From positions 372,001 to 436,000 of the forward strand of contig NZ_CABPSN010000003.1 in the NCBI RefSeq assembly GCF_902459565.1: 64,000 nt of DNA. The letters are read 5' to 3'. This document shows positions 20,449 to 29,442 of the stretch, in pieces. The position numbers were made by a program, and so were the translations under genes. Every line of letters begins with the position of its first letter. Position 1 is the stretch's first letter. The notes beneath the pieces are model-generated. The model was not told the DNA's origin, made no database searches, and saw nothing but the letters and a program-made list of their open reading frames with translations. The stretch is from Pandoraea aquatica. GTDB taxonomy: Bacteria > Pseudomonadota > Gammaproteobacteria > Burkholderiales > Burkholderiaceae.

Positions 20449-23400
20449 TTGAGTCATGGAATTCAGTCAAATCATTCGAGGCGAGCGAGTGATCAAATCG
20501 CCGTCGTCGGAATCGGATGCCGGTATCCCGGCGCGCAAGGGGTCAAAGAGTTCTGGGAAAACATTCTTGCCAAGCGACAGCAGTTCAGGCCGATTCCGGC
20601 GTGTCGGCTTTCTAAGCAAGGCTACTTTTCTTCAGACCGAAGCGCGGAGGATCAAACCTACGCCTGGCAGGCGGCCGTAATTGACGGATATGTATTCGAT
20701 TGGCAGGCGCGCCGCATTCCTAAAAGTACATTCGAGTCCACTGACATTGCGCACTGGTTGGCGCTCGATACCGCGATCAGCATGCTTGAGGATGCTGGCT
20801 ATGTGGACGGCGAGCGATTGCCTCGGGAATCTACCCGGGTGATCGTGGGTAATACCCTGACAGGCGAGACGACGCGTGCCAACGACCTGCGCTTGCGTTG
20901 GCCGTACGTGTTGTCTTGCGTGCGAAAGGCGTTGGCGTCTGCCGGTTGGAACGCCGACACGACCCTCTCGTTCGAAAATCGTCTCAAAGAGATTTACAAG
21001 CGTTCATTTCCGGAAGCCAACGAAGACTCCCTGGCCGGAGGGCTTTCCAACACCATTGCCGGGCGTATAGCAAACTATCTAGACCTCAATGGGGGCTGCT
21101 ATACGATAGACGGTGCCTGCTCGTCCTCCCTATTGGCAATTCACGCAGCGGCGACCTGTCTGAGCGCAGGACAGTGCGATTTTGTGATCGCAGGGGGTGT
21201 CGACATCAGTCTTGACCCATTCGAGCTGGTCGGATTCGCAAAAGCAGGTGCGCTCACACCGACACAAATGCGTGTCTATGACGATCGCGGTAACGGGTTT
21301 ATTCCAGGAGAAGGGAGCGGCTTCGTCGGACTCAAACGCCTGAGCGACGCGATTGAGAGTCATGACAAGATCTATGCGGTGCTCGACGGCTGGGGGATGT
21401 CGTCCGATGGTCGAGGGGGAATCACTGCGCCGAGCGCACGGGGGCAGCAGCTGTCGCAGGCGCACGCCTATCGCTTTGCCCGTGTTTCACCGGAAGCGCT
21501 TGATTTCGTAGAGGGACACGGTACCGGCACTGCCGTAGGTGATAGGGCTGAATTGAATGCCCTCGGCATGACCCTTTCTTCGTCGGACGACGCGCACGTT
21601 TGTGGCATCACGTCACTCAAGTCCATCGTGGGTCATACCAAGGCAGCTGCAGGGATTGGTGCATTCATAAAGAGCGTGATCGCAGTCAATCAACGTGTCT
21701 TGCCCCCGACGGCAGGATGCGATGAGCCGCATCAGGCGTTTTCCAGCAGTGCGCGTGCTTTGTTCCCAGCGATACGCGGCCGTGCATTTCGCGAAGCCGA
21801 TGTGCTGCGGGCCGGTGTCTCGGCGATGGGATTTGGCGGCGTCAACGTGCACGTTACGCTTAGATCCTATGTTTCCCCGCCGGACTCGCATCTCCGTAGC
21901 GACCTGGACAATCGCAGTGCGATGGCGAGTTGGCAAGATAGCGAAGTCTTCCCTTTGACGGCATCGTCTTCCACGGAACTTAGACAGTGCGTGGCGAACC
22001 TTCGGCGAGATGTCGAAGGCATCAGTCTGGCCGAACTTTCCGATCTGGCCGCGCACTGCGCGCGAAATGTCGATCTATCAGCCCCATGGCGTGCTGCAAT
22101 CGTCTCGGAGTCGCCGGAGCAATTGTTCGAAAGACTGGCGCGGCTCGATACGGCACTCATCGATGCCTCCTCTGCGAGTCCTGTCTCGGATCGCGAGCAC
22201 GGGTTCACATTCGGACGCGTGAGCGAATCGCCTCGGGTCGGCCTGTTGTTCCCAGGGCAGGGTGCCCAACGACTGGGCATGGCGAGCGCGCTGATGGAGC
22301 GCTATCGTTGGGCGCGCCGAAGCGCGGAGCAAGCCGAGCAATGGGCGGCCAGGTATGGCGCGCCAAGCATTCTGAAGACAATGCACCCGGAGCTGGACCG
22401 GTTTCCCCATCAGGCGGAACGCGAGTCGCTCATGAATACGCTGCAACGCACCGAATGGGCGCAACCGTCTATTGTGCTGGCGTCTCTGATCTGGCTGCAA
22501 ATGCTGACACGATTGGGAATTCGGTCCAACTGCGTCGCGGGGCACAGCCTCGGAGAGTTGGTCGCGTTCCATGCGGCAGGGGCGTACGGCATGCAGACTG
22601 CCGTCGAGTTGGCCGCTGTGCGAGGGCGTGAGATGGCGGCAGGTACCGGAGCCGCAGGTGCGATGCTCAGCCTCGCATGTACCCGCCTTCAGGCGCAACG
22701 CCTCATCGGCGAGGCAAAAACGTCCGGTTATTCCGTATTGGCCAATATCAACAGTGAGCGCCAGATGGTTGTGTCGGGGGAGATGGCTGCCATTGACGTC
22801 ATTGAAAAGGCTGCCGTCTCGGTCGGTACAGCCGCAGTTCGATTGCCTGTCAGTCACGCATTTCACTCGAAGCTTGTCGAACGCGCCGCCGATGCCGTAG
22901 GCAAGTGCGCACCGATCGCTCGCGACTGTGACGCGCTGACCTGCGTGTTGATTTCGAGTATCGACGGTCTGGAACTATCGCCGCGAGTTGACCTGAAAGA
23001 GCATTTCGCTCGCCAGATCGTCAGTCCCGTCGACTTTGTGCAAACGCTGAACTCACTGGCAAGGCATGTCGATGTCGTGCTTGAAGTCGGACCGGGAAAC
23101 GTTCTCACGAATTTGTCGCGTAACGTTCCCGGCACACGGGACTTGCCATGCTTTCCGGTGGAGAGCAAATCGGAAACTTGGCGCGACATCAACTGGGCGC
23201 TTGCCAACCTGCACGTCCTGGGTTCTCCCATCGTTTGGCGCGAGTTGCACGCAGAGCGAGTTATCCGACCGTTTATTCCTGCGCGCAGTCGCGTGTTCAT
23301 CGCGAATCCTTGTGAGCGCTTGGCCGAGGCGACGTTGCCGTCATGCCTGCCCGGTGATCAGATCGTTTCGCCGCCCGAGATTGCAACTTCCGATGCAGCT

Positions 23401-24873
23401 TGCGAAGCCGAAAAAGCGTCAGTTAAAGATGTCGCATTCGATGCCGAGTCGCTGACGTCTGCCGCTGACGCTTGCGCATGGCCGGTCCTTCGGCGCTTGT
23501 CTGCACAGATTACGGGTTTTGCCGAGGCGGCTATTGACCGCGAGTCTCGCCCGCTCGACGACCTGAATATGGATTCGATCAAGACGGCTATCCAACTCAC
23601 GCTGACGCAACGGTCCGGCGATGCCGTCATGTTCCGCGGCGAAGGCGCGGGCGGGACGCGTGGGGTGAGCGTCCTCACTTTGCCCTGCGAGTTGACGCGG
23701 CATCCTAAGAAAATGTTCGCATTTGTCGTGAATCGTGGTGGCATGCAGAGCGAGCCTGCCGGTCGGGGGCCTGGAGTCGCCTTGTCCTGTGCAACATCTG
23801 CGCAAAGTTCCGGGCCGGGGGATTCAGGATCTCAACAGCCCACCTTCCTGACGAAAACTCGGTTTCGTGCGGCGTTCAAGGATACGTGGCCACCTGTGCT
23901 CACATTAAGTTCGGGAACGATCGCTGAATGGATGGGACGGCTTAGAGAGGAGCATGCCGTTGATTTCGGGCGGCAGATTCTGGACAAGTTCGATACCGGT
24001 GTGTTCGGCATGGCGACCAATCATTCCAGCGTCGAGTCGATTGCACGACCGGATACCACCGATCTCGTAGAGGGCCGATTTTGGTTTACCCGCCGATATG
24101 GCCGCGGCGACTCGACACTTGATCAAAATCTCGAGTGGCACCGGATCGACGCGGCGGGGAACAGCACGTTGATCGCCCGGGCAAAGATGACGACGTCATC
24201 GACGACGATAGTGAGCCATGGCGTGATAGAGCCGGTGAACCTGCCCGCGTTCTATGGTGATTGGCTTGCGCCGCGTCTTGCCGGTTTGCGCGATTGGCTG
24301 GAATCACATCCGTCCATCGACACGCCATATCCCTCGTTTGAATGGCGTACGGCTGCCTCGTATGTGGCATGCGCGGCCCCCGCGTTGGAGTCGATACTCT
24401 GCCGGAAGATCTTTGAGACGTCACTCACCAGCGGAAATTTGGTCGGGAACGTGTACTTCGCTCACTACTACCGTTGGCAGGATCAGATCGCCGAGCAGTA
24501 TTTCCGGTCAGTCTCGCTCGAAATGCCGCATCCTTCTGCCGCCAGAGCGGGGTTCCATTGCTGTTCGGCTTCCGTGAACCATTTGCGTGAGGCCATGCCG
24601 TTCGACAGGATCGAAGTTGTCATGGCGCTTCAGGCGTTGCACGACGACGGGCTCGAACTGCGCTTCGAGCACTATCGTCTTGGCGACGACGACGAGCGAA
24701 TCAAGTTGGCGGTTGGTTCTGCTCGCTACGTTTGGACATGTCGTACGCCTGCCGGAATCGCGATCTGCTCACAGCCATTGCCGCGTGTGTTGTTTGACGC
24801 GCTTAAGGCAGCATGCAGCTCGTTTCGAAACGATTCCAGTTTGCCGAAGACGGATGCTAACCCCCTCGTTTGA
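20449..24873 (+). CDS. Enediyne-type iterative polyketide synthase, KS-AT-ACP-hotdog
   Basis: 1474-residue type I PKS. The KS (about 14-470) has Cys224 (DGACSSSL), His357 (GHGTGT) and His396 (GHTKAAAG), so it looks active. Blocks such as STDIAHWLALD, GNTLTGE, LRWPYV and DPFELVGFAK match the enediyne PKSE class as I remember it. The AT (about 605-900) has Ser700 (GHSLGE) and HAFH at 803-806, the malonyl-type signature. An ACP-like stretch has Ser1043 (LNMDSIK) but loses likeness soon after. The last 320 residues look like one or two hot-dog folds, with NLVGNVYF at 1330-1337 as in enediyne thioesterases. I find no KR, DH HxxxGxxxxP motif or C-terminal PPTase, which PKSE proteins of about 1900 residues carry. 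The start is TTG with AAGGAG 8 nt upstream. It stands alone: GST upstream, convergent lipocalin-like gene 20 nt downstream. Confidence 0.85.
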   Translation: MSHGIQSNHSRRASDQIAVVGIGCRYPGAQGVKEFWENILAKRQQFRPIPACRLSKQGYFSSDRSAEDQTYAWQAAVIDGYVFDWQARRIPKSTFESTDIAHWLALDTAISMLEDAGYVDGERLPRESTRVIVGNTLTGETTRANDLRLRWPYVLSCVRKALASAGWNADTTLSFENRLKEIYKRSFPEANEDSLAGGLSNTIAGRIANYLDLNGGCYTIDGACSSSLLAIHAAATCLSAGQCDFVIAGGVDISLDPFELVGFAKAGALTPTQMRVYDDRGNGFIPGEGSGFVGLKRLSDAIESHDKIYAVLDGWGMSSDGRGGITAPSARGQQLSQAHAYRFARVSPEALDFVEGHGTGTAVGDRAELNALGMTLSSSDDAHVCGITSLKSIVGHTKAAAGIGAFIKSVIAVNQRVLPPTAGCDEPHQAFSSSARALFPAIRGRAFREADVLRAGVSAMGFGGVNVHVTLRSYVSPPDSHLRSDLDNRSAMASWQDSEVFPLTASSSTELRQCVANLRRDVEGISLAELSDLAAHCARNVDLSAPWRAAIVSESPEQLFERLARLDTALIDASSASPVSDREHGFTFGRVSESPRVGLLFPGQGAQRLGMASALMERYRWARRSAEQAEQWAARYGAPSILKTMHPELDRFPHQAERESLMNTLQRTEWAQPSIVLASLIWLQMLTRLGIRSNCVAGHSLGELVAFHAAGAYGMQTAVELAAVRGREMAAGTGAAGAMLSLACTRLQAQRLIGEAKTSGYSVLANINSERQMVVSGEMAAIDVIEKAAVSVGTAAVRLPVSHAFHSKLVERAADAVGKCAPIARDCDALTCVLISSIDGLELSPRVDLKEHFARQIVSPVDFVQTLNSLARHVDVVLEVGPGNVLTNLSRNVPGTRDLPCFPVESKSETWRDINWALANLHVLGSPIVWRELHAERVIRPFIPARSRVFIANPCERLAEATLPSCLPGDQIVSPPEIATSDAACEAEKASVKDVAFDAESLTSAADACAWPVLRRLSAQITGFAEAAIDRESRPLDDLNMDSIKTAIQLTLTQRSGDAVMFRGEGAGGTRGVSVLTLPCELTRHPKKMFAFVVNRGGMQSEPAGRGPGVALSCATSAQSSGPGDSGSQQPTFLTKTRFRAAFKDTWPPVLTLSSGTIAEWMGRLREEHAVDFGRQILDKFDTGVFGMATNHSSVESIARPDTTDLVEGRFWFTRRYGRGDSTLDQNLEWHRIDAAGNSTLIARAKMTTSSTTIVSHGVIEPVNLPAFYGDWLAPRLAGLRDWLESHPSIDTPYPSFEWRTAASYVACAAPALESILCRKIFETSLTSGNLVGNVYFAHYYRWQDQIAEQYFRSVSLEMPHPSAARAGFHCCSASVNHLREAMPFDRIEVVMALQALHDDGLELRFEHYRLGDDDERIKLAVGSARYVWTCRTPAGIAICSQPLPRVLFDALKAACSSFRNDSSLPKTDANPLV

Positions 24874-24893
24874 TCGTTTGCCGATTTCTCCCG

Positions 24894-25412
24894 TCAGTCC
24901 ACACGCTGCCAGACAGAAATCGGCACATCGCCGTTCGGACGCGGCGTCACTCGGTAGCTCAGCTCGCCACCCTTGAGTTCGTAATTGCGCTTCTGCTGTT
25001 CCCCTTCCCAATTGGGGAAAGAGGCGTTTTGGATGTGGAACGTCAGCGTGCCGTCGGCCGGGTCGATGCTGATCGTGCCCGTGTGAGTACTGGAGCCCAT
25101 GACCGCTGCCTTGTACTCGGCGGGCGTCCCCGCACTCTTGTCGCCCGACGCGAATTTGGGCCGTTCCGCCTTGAAGATTTGCAGTGAGTAGTTTCCCTTC
25201 GCGTCGATGACCAGCAGGCCCTTGGGTGCCGCGCCATAATCTCGATCCCGCGAGCCGTCCGGATGCTGGACGTCTGCGGCGACCAATGTCCATGTGCCCG
25301 TGAGCGACGGCGCAACCGTTGGCGTCGCTGCGTGTGAGCCCGTCGTCAATATGGTGCACACCGAGAAGACCGCGCCGAGCATGCCGCGTTTAAGCATCGT
25401 CTGACCGTTCAT
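24894..25412 (-). CDS. Secreted lipocalin-like domain protein
   Basis: 172-residue product from the ATG at 25412, chosen for a GGAGA site 9-10 nt upstream. A signal peptide (about 1-29, ending GSHAA) leads into a lipocalin-like beta-barrel domain: SLTGTWTLVAADVQHPDGS, then LLVIDAKGNYSLQIF, a layout I associate with the lipocalin_5 type. The frame extends to 25472. The gene is convergent with the PKS and divergent from a LysR gene, which may regulate it. Ligand and role are unknown. Confidence 0.75.
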   Translation of the reverse strand: MNGQTMLKRGMLGAVFSVCTILTTGSHAATPTVAPSLTGTWTLVAADVQHPDGSRDRDYGAAPKGLLVIDAKGNYSLQIFKAERPKFASGDKSAGTPAEYKAAVMGSSTHTGTISIDPADGTLTFHIQNASFPNWEGEQQKRNYELKGGELSYRVTPRPNGDVPISVWQRVD

Positions 25413-25578
25413 AAGGGGATGTCTCCGTGACCGGAAGGCGTTAAGGGGGATGGACGGGGAGGACACGCGCAAGTCGCGCGAGACATGCGGATCGACCCGG
25501 CACTGTCATCGATGATAGCCAGATGAATGATGCAGTAAATGCGATAATTCGGGATCAATGCTTCAGAGAAACTGAACA

Positions 25579-26454
25579 ATGACGATCCCGAATCTCGACA
25601 TGGATGCCCTGCGGACATTCCTTGTGGCCCAGCAACTGGGCAGTCTGAATCGTGCAGCAGAACGCATTGGACGCTCTCAGTCGGCCGTCAGCCAACAAAT
25701 GCGCAAGCTCGAAGCGCAGGTCGGTGAGCCGCTGTTTCGACGACAAGGGCGGGGCCTGGCGCTGACCGACTCGGGCGAACTGATCCTCTCCTATGCGCAC
25801 CGCATCCTCGATCTCAACGACGAAGCCGTTCGCGCGGTTCGGGGTGCGTCGGTCGAGGGCGTGGTGCGCTTCGGTCTGCCGGGCGACTTCGCTGAGACGT
25901 GGTTGCCGGCGGCGCTGGGGCAGTTCAAGAAGACGCATCCGGGGGTGCGTGTCGAAGTGGCCGTCGAGCGCAACGGCGTGTTGCTCGAACGACTGGACCG
26001 GGGGGAACTCGACCTCGTGCTGGTGATGGGCAACGAACGGCGGTCCGATGCCGAGCCGCTCGCCTTGTTGCCGATGACATGGATAGGACCTGTCGGCGTC
26101 GACCTGACGCTGACACCGGGTCTTGCGTTGGATCTCGCGCTGTACAACCCACCGTGCTTCTTCCGTCGCGCGGGCATCGAGGCGCTCGACGCCGCAGGCA
26201 TTTCGTGGCGGCTGGCTTACACGACGGCGAGTCTTCAAAGCCTTTGGTCGGGTGTGGCCGCAGGGCTCGGCATCACGTTGAGAACGGCGGCCGGTCTGCC
26301 GCCGTCGTTAAAACGGCTCGGCGCAAAAGAGGGACTGCCGCCGCTGCCGTCGGTCGCCCTCTGCCTGCATGCAGGTCATCGCGACACGCCACCCGCGTTG
26401 GCGCAGCTCAAACGCGTAGTGACGGAGTGTGCGGGCGCGAATCTCGCCGCTTAA
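25579..26454 (+). CDS. LysR-family transcriptional regulator
   Basis: 291-residue regulator with an N-terminal winged helix-turn-helix (about 5-64, DALRTFLVAQQLGSLNRAAERIGRSQSAVSQQMRKLE) and a periplasmic-binding-protein-like effector domain (about 90-290). It diverges from the lipocalin-like gene across 166 bp, the classical LysR arrangement, so that gene is its most likely target. Its effector cannot be guessed from the sequence. Confidence 0.9.
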   Translation: MTIPNLDMDALRTFLVAQQLGSLNRAAERIGRSQSAVSQQMRKLEAQVGEPLFRRQGRGLALTDSGELILSYAHRILDLNDEAVRAVRGASVEGVVRFGLPGDFAETWLPAALGQFKKTHPGVRVEVAVERNGVLLERLDRGELDLVLVMGNERRSDAEPLALLPMTWIGPVGVDLTLTPGLALDLALYNPPCFFRRAGIEALDAAGISWRLAYTTASLQSLWSGVAAGLGITLRTAAGLPPSLKRLGAKEGLPPLPSVALCLHAGHRDTPPALAQLKRVVTECAGANLAA

Positions 26455-26585
26455 TAGAAAGGGAAAGGGGGAGGGCAATGCCGCAACGCGTGTGCGCCTC
26501 ACCGCACCACAATTTCTGCGTGGTCGCTCCCATCGTCGAATCGTAGAATGCACAATTACCCCAAAAGAGCCGTCAGAGGTAAGAA

Positions 26586-27158
26586 ATGGACACAGCAATG
26601 ATCGATGGACGACTGGATTTCCTGCGAACCTGCGAGCGTTTAAAGGACGTCTTGCGAAGCGCGCATACGTCGTCAGGACGTCGCGAGAGCACGGCCGAAC
26701 ACAGCTGGCGTCTCGGGCTGATGGCGACGGTTTTCATGGATCAATTGGGCGACGTCGACCGTTTGAAAATCATGGAGCTTTGTCTCGTCCATGATCTCGG
26801 CGAAGCGCTTCATGGGGATGTTCCTGCGACGGAGCAAAATAGCGATATCGATAAGGACGCCGTCGAGCGTAACGACTTGATGGAAGTCTGCGCGTCGCTC
26901 GATGCGCCACTGCGTGAGAAGATCGTCGCGCTCTGGGACGAATACGCCGCAGCGAAAACCCCCGAAGCACGCGCCGTCAAAGCGTTGGATAAGCTTGAAA
27001 CCATGCTGCAACACACGCAGGGTGATAATCCTTCCGACTTCGATTACGCGTTCAATCTCGATTACGGACGCAAGTACACCGATGCTGTATCGCCGCTTCG
27101 CGATGTGCGTGAGCGAATCGACGATGCGACGCGGGACCGCATCACAAAGACCGAATAA
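26586..27158 (+). CDS. HD-domain phosphohydrolase (YfbR/HDDC2-like)
   Basis: 190-residue metal-dependent phosphohydrolase. The metal ligands are visible as His39 (AEHSWR), His69-Asp70 (VHDLGEALHGD) and a later Asp in KALDKLETM (about 139). This arrangement fits 5'-deoxynucleotidases acting on deoxynucleoside monophosphates. AGAGG lies just before the ATG at 26586. An ATG 12 nt on is an alternative. It is convergent with the GNAT gene. Confidence 0.88.
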   Translation: MDTAMIDGRLDFLRTCERLKDVLRSAHTSSGRRESTAEHSWRLGLMATVFMDQLGDVDRLKIMELCLVHDLGEALHGDVPATEQNSDIDKDAVERNDLMEVCASLDAPLREKIVALWDEYAAAKTPEARAVKALDKLETMLQHTQGDNPSDFDYAFNLDYGRKYTDAVSPLRDVRERIDDATRDRITKTE

Positions 27159-27221
27159 GCAGATGTACCAGCAGACGATTAAGCTGACGAATCAGCGAAT
27201 CGCCCGCCTGATTCTCAACGC

Positions 27222-27911
27222 TCAAGCCAGCGCCACCCGATTCATCACAAACGTCTGACGCGTTTCGAACCCCATGCGCTTGTAAAGCGCGATAGCGGTT
27301 TCGTTGTCATCCTTCACGTGAAGGAATGGGGTATCGCCGCGCGCTTTGATTTGTTGACGATGGATGTTCATCAGGCGTCCCGCGAGCCATTTGCCGCGGT
27401 GACGCTCGTCCACACACACCGCGCTGATTTCCACGTAACCGTCCAGACGCATGCGCTCGCCCGCCATCGCGATTAACTCGCCGTCGGCACGAATCCCGAT
27501 GTAGTGACCCATCTCGATCGTGCGCTTGCCGAACGGCCCGGGACGCGTGCGCTCCGTCAGCGCGATCATCTCCGGCACATCGCTCACGCCGAGTTGTACA
27601 ACCCCTTCTTCGTTAAGCGCGCCGACAGTACCCGCATCCACCATTTGAATCACCGAAAACACGTGATCGTGATGAATGCCGTCAATCGGCGGCAATGCTT
27701 CCAGCGACGGTAGAAACACAAAGCCACCTTGCGGGATGAGGGTAGCCAGCGCATGAAATGCCGCCTGCGTCGTATTTGCTACGCCAGCAAACGGCGCCAC
27801 GTCGGCTTCGTATCGACGTGCCAATTCAGTTCCGTGCGCGAGTGCGGATTGCTTCGTCACCAGTGCATGCCACGTTGGATTGTCGAGACGGCAATGATTC
27901 GAGTGTTCCAT
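27222..27911 (-). CDS. GNAT-family N-acetyltransferase
   Basis: 229-residue protein. The C-terminal half (about 120-225) is a GNAT domain with the acetyl-CoA motif around ISAVCVDERHRGKWLAGRL (about 165-183) and the terminal LYKRMGFE (about 210). The N-terminal 110 residues look like a diverged extra domain, as in FR47-like acetyltransferases. The acceptor substrate is unknown. It shares direction with the MAPEG gene 33 nt upstream and is probably cotranscribed with it. Confidence 0.85.
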   Translation of the reverse strand: MEHSNHCRLDNPTWHALVTKQSALAHGTELARRYEADVAPFAGVANTTQAAFHALATLIPQGGFVFLPSLEALPPIDGIHHDHVFSVIQMVDAGTVGALNEEGVVQLGVSDVPEMIALTERTRPGPFGKRTIEMGHYIGIRADGELIAMAGERMRLDGYVEISAVCVDERHRGKWLAGRLMNIHRQQIKARGDTPFLHVKDDNETAIALYKRMGFETRQTFVMNRVALA

Positions 27912-27944
27912 GATCGTTTCCCTTGCTGATGCATTGATGTCGAT

Positions 27945-28370
27945 TTAAACCGTGTGTCCGAGAATCGCCGTCGCGATTGAGACCGTCGCACCGAAACCCA
28001 CAAGAAATGCCAGTGTGCGCACGACCGGAATACCGGCGACATAAACGACGTAATGCACGATGCGTGCGATCAGATACAGCTTCGCCGCGAAAACCGTGGC
28101 GGGCGTCGAAATTCCGTTCAGTGCGGCGATCAACACCAGCGGCGCAAAGACGGCGAGGTTTTCCACCGCGTTGGCATGCGCGCGCTTGGCACGTTGCATC
28201 CACGCTGGCGTCGCGGCCCCGGACGTCTGCCCGGCGACTTCCGGCACCGGGTTGGCCATCGCGCGCATCGGTCCGCGCAGCACGATCCCAGCCAGGATGT
28301 ACGGAATCCACATGGCGGCCGTCAGCAATGCCACAAGGGTCAGGTAATACAGTTCTGGGGTGAGCTTCAT
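27945..28370 (-). CDS. MAPEG-family membrane protein
   Basis: 141-residue integral membrane protein with four hydrophobic helices (about 5-28, 55-80, 82-105, 112-138). The central stretch RAHANAVENLAVFAPLVL is the MAPEG hallmark. Eukaryotic members conjugate glutathione or reduce peroxides, while bacterial functions are mostly untested. The gene diverges from the GlxA-type regulator at 28471 across a 100-bp gap filled with inverted repeats, so regulation by that neighbour is likely. Confidence 0.9.
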   Translation of the reverse strand: MKLTPELYYLTLVALLTAAMWIPYILAGIVLRGPMRAMANPVPEVAGQTSGAATPAWMQRAKRAHANAVENLAVFAPLVLIAALNGISTPATVFAAKLYLIARIVHYVVYVAGIPVVRTLAFLVGFGATVSIATAILGHTV

Positions 28371-28437
28371 GATGTCCCGGTCTCGGAAGTCGTTGAATAT
28401 GAGGCGATTCTAGACATCCGGAGACGACAGGAATATA

Positions 28438-28470
28438 GTCGCAAATGACAATATTCGAGTCATTTACGAC
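28438..28470. promoter_or_regulatory. 33-bp inverted repeat abutting a regulator start codon
   Basis: Arms GTCGCAAATGAC (28438-28449) and GTCATTTACGAC (28459-28470) match at 11 of 12 positions around a 9-nt centre, and the second arm touches the ATG at 28471. A second repeat, GAATAT (28431-28436) with ATATTC (28451-28456), interlocks with it. The element lies where a ribosome site is expected and is a candidate autoregulatory operator. Confidence 0.6.
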
Positions 28471-29439
28471 ATGAAGATTTGCGTTTTTGCACTGGACGGC
28501 GCATTCGATACCGGCCTCACGGCGATCCTCGACACGCTGTGCACCGCCAACGAACTCGCGATGCTGCGCGGGGCCGATGTTCTGCCGTTCGACGTGAGCG
28601 TTGTCGGCACGAAGTCACGCATCCAAACGGCATTGGGGATGACGATGGCCGTCGAACCGGCGCGTGACGTCGAGCATTCGACCCAGTTGCCCGACTGGGT
28701 GGTCGTCCCCGCACTGAACGCCAAGCTGCCGGACATCCTCGTGCCCGCGCTGGCGCGACGCGACGTCCAAGACGCCAAGTCGTATCTGCGCACCTGGCGT
28801 GAGCAGGGCGTCGGCATCGCGGCGGCCTGTATCGGCACGTTCGTGGTGGCCGACAGCGGTTTGCTCGATGGCGAGGAGGCGACGACCACATGGTCGCTTG
28901 CACCGCTATTTCGTGAGCGATACCCGACGGTGAAGCTGAGCGATTCGCGAATGGTCGTGGAGTCGAACGGGCTGGTGACGGCCGGTGCAGCGATGGGGCA
29001 TCTCGACCTCGCGCTGTGGTTTGTGCGGCAGGCCAGTCCCGAGCTGGCGTCGCACGTCGCGCGGTTCCTGCTGATCGACAACCGCTCGTCGCAGGCGCAG
29101 TACATCATCCCGGACTTTCTCGCGCATGCCGATCCGCTTGTCGAACGCTTCGAGCGATGGGCGCGCGAGCACATGTCGCAGGGCTTCTCGCTGGAGAGCG
29201 CTGCGCAGGCGTTAAATGTGCATGTGCGGACGTTGCAACGTCGCACGGAGCAGGTGCTCGGCAAGTCGCCGCTGGCGTTCTTTCAGGACCTGCGCATCCA
29301 GCGTGCGAGACAACTGGTGTCGAACGGCTGCGATCTCGACACCGTCGCGACGCAGGTCGGCTATGCGGATGCCTCCACGCTGCGCAATCTGCTCAGACGC
29401 AAACTCGGTCGCACCGTGAAGGAGCTTCGCAGCGACTGA
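28471..29439 (+). CDS. GlxA-family transcriptional regulator (DJ-1/PfpI + AraC)
   Basis: 322-residue regulator. The N-terminal DJ-1/PfpI-like domain (about 1-190) holds the nucleophile-elbow Cys in AAACIGTFVVADSGLLDG (about 110). The C-terminal AraC domain has two helix-turn-helices (about 235-320: LESAAQALNVHVRTLQRR and LDTVATQVGYADASTLRNLLRR). No Shine-Dalgarno sequence is visible before the ATG, because an inverted repeat occupies that place. The divergent MAPEG gene is the likely target. Confidence 0.92.
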   Translation: MKICVFALDGAFDTGLTAILDTLCTANELAMLRGADVLPFDVSVVGTKSRIQTALGMTMAVEPARDVEHSTQLPDWVVVPALNAKLPDILVPALARRDVQDAKSYLRTWREQGVGIAAACIGTFVVADSGLLDGEEATTTWSLAPLFRERYPTVKLSDSRMVVESNGLVTAGAAMGHLDLALWFVRQASPELASHVARFLLIDNRSSQAQYIIPDFLAHADPLVERFERWAREHMSQGFSLESAAQALNVHVRTLQRRTEQVLGKSPLAFFQDLRIQRARQLVSNGCDLDTVATQVGYADASTLRNLLRRKLGRTVKELRSD

Positions 29440-29442
29440 CGC

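Noticed and set aside
23580-23880. Frameshift in the PKS gene after the ACP Ser
   Set aside because: Both other plus frames contain stops in this region and give no ACP helix III or KR sequence, so a single frameshift does not restore a normal domain. A deletion remains possible.
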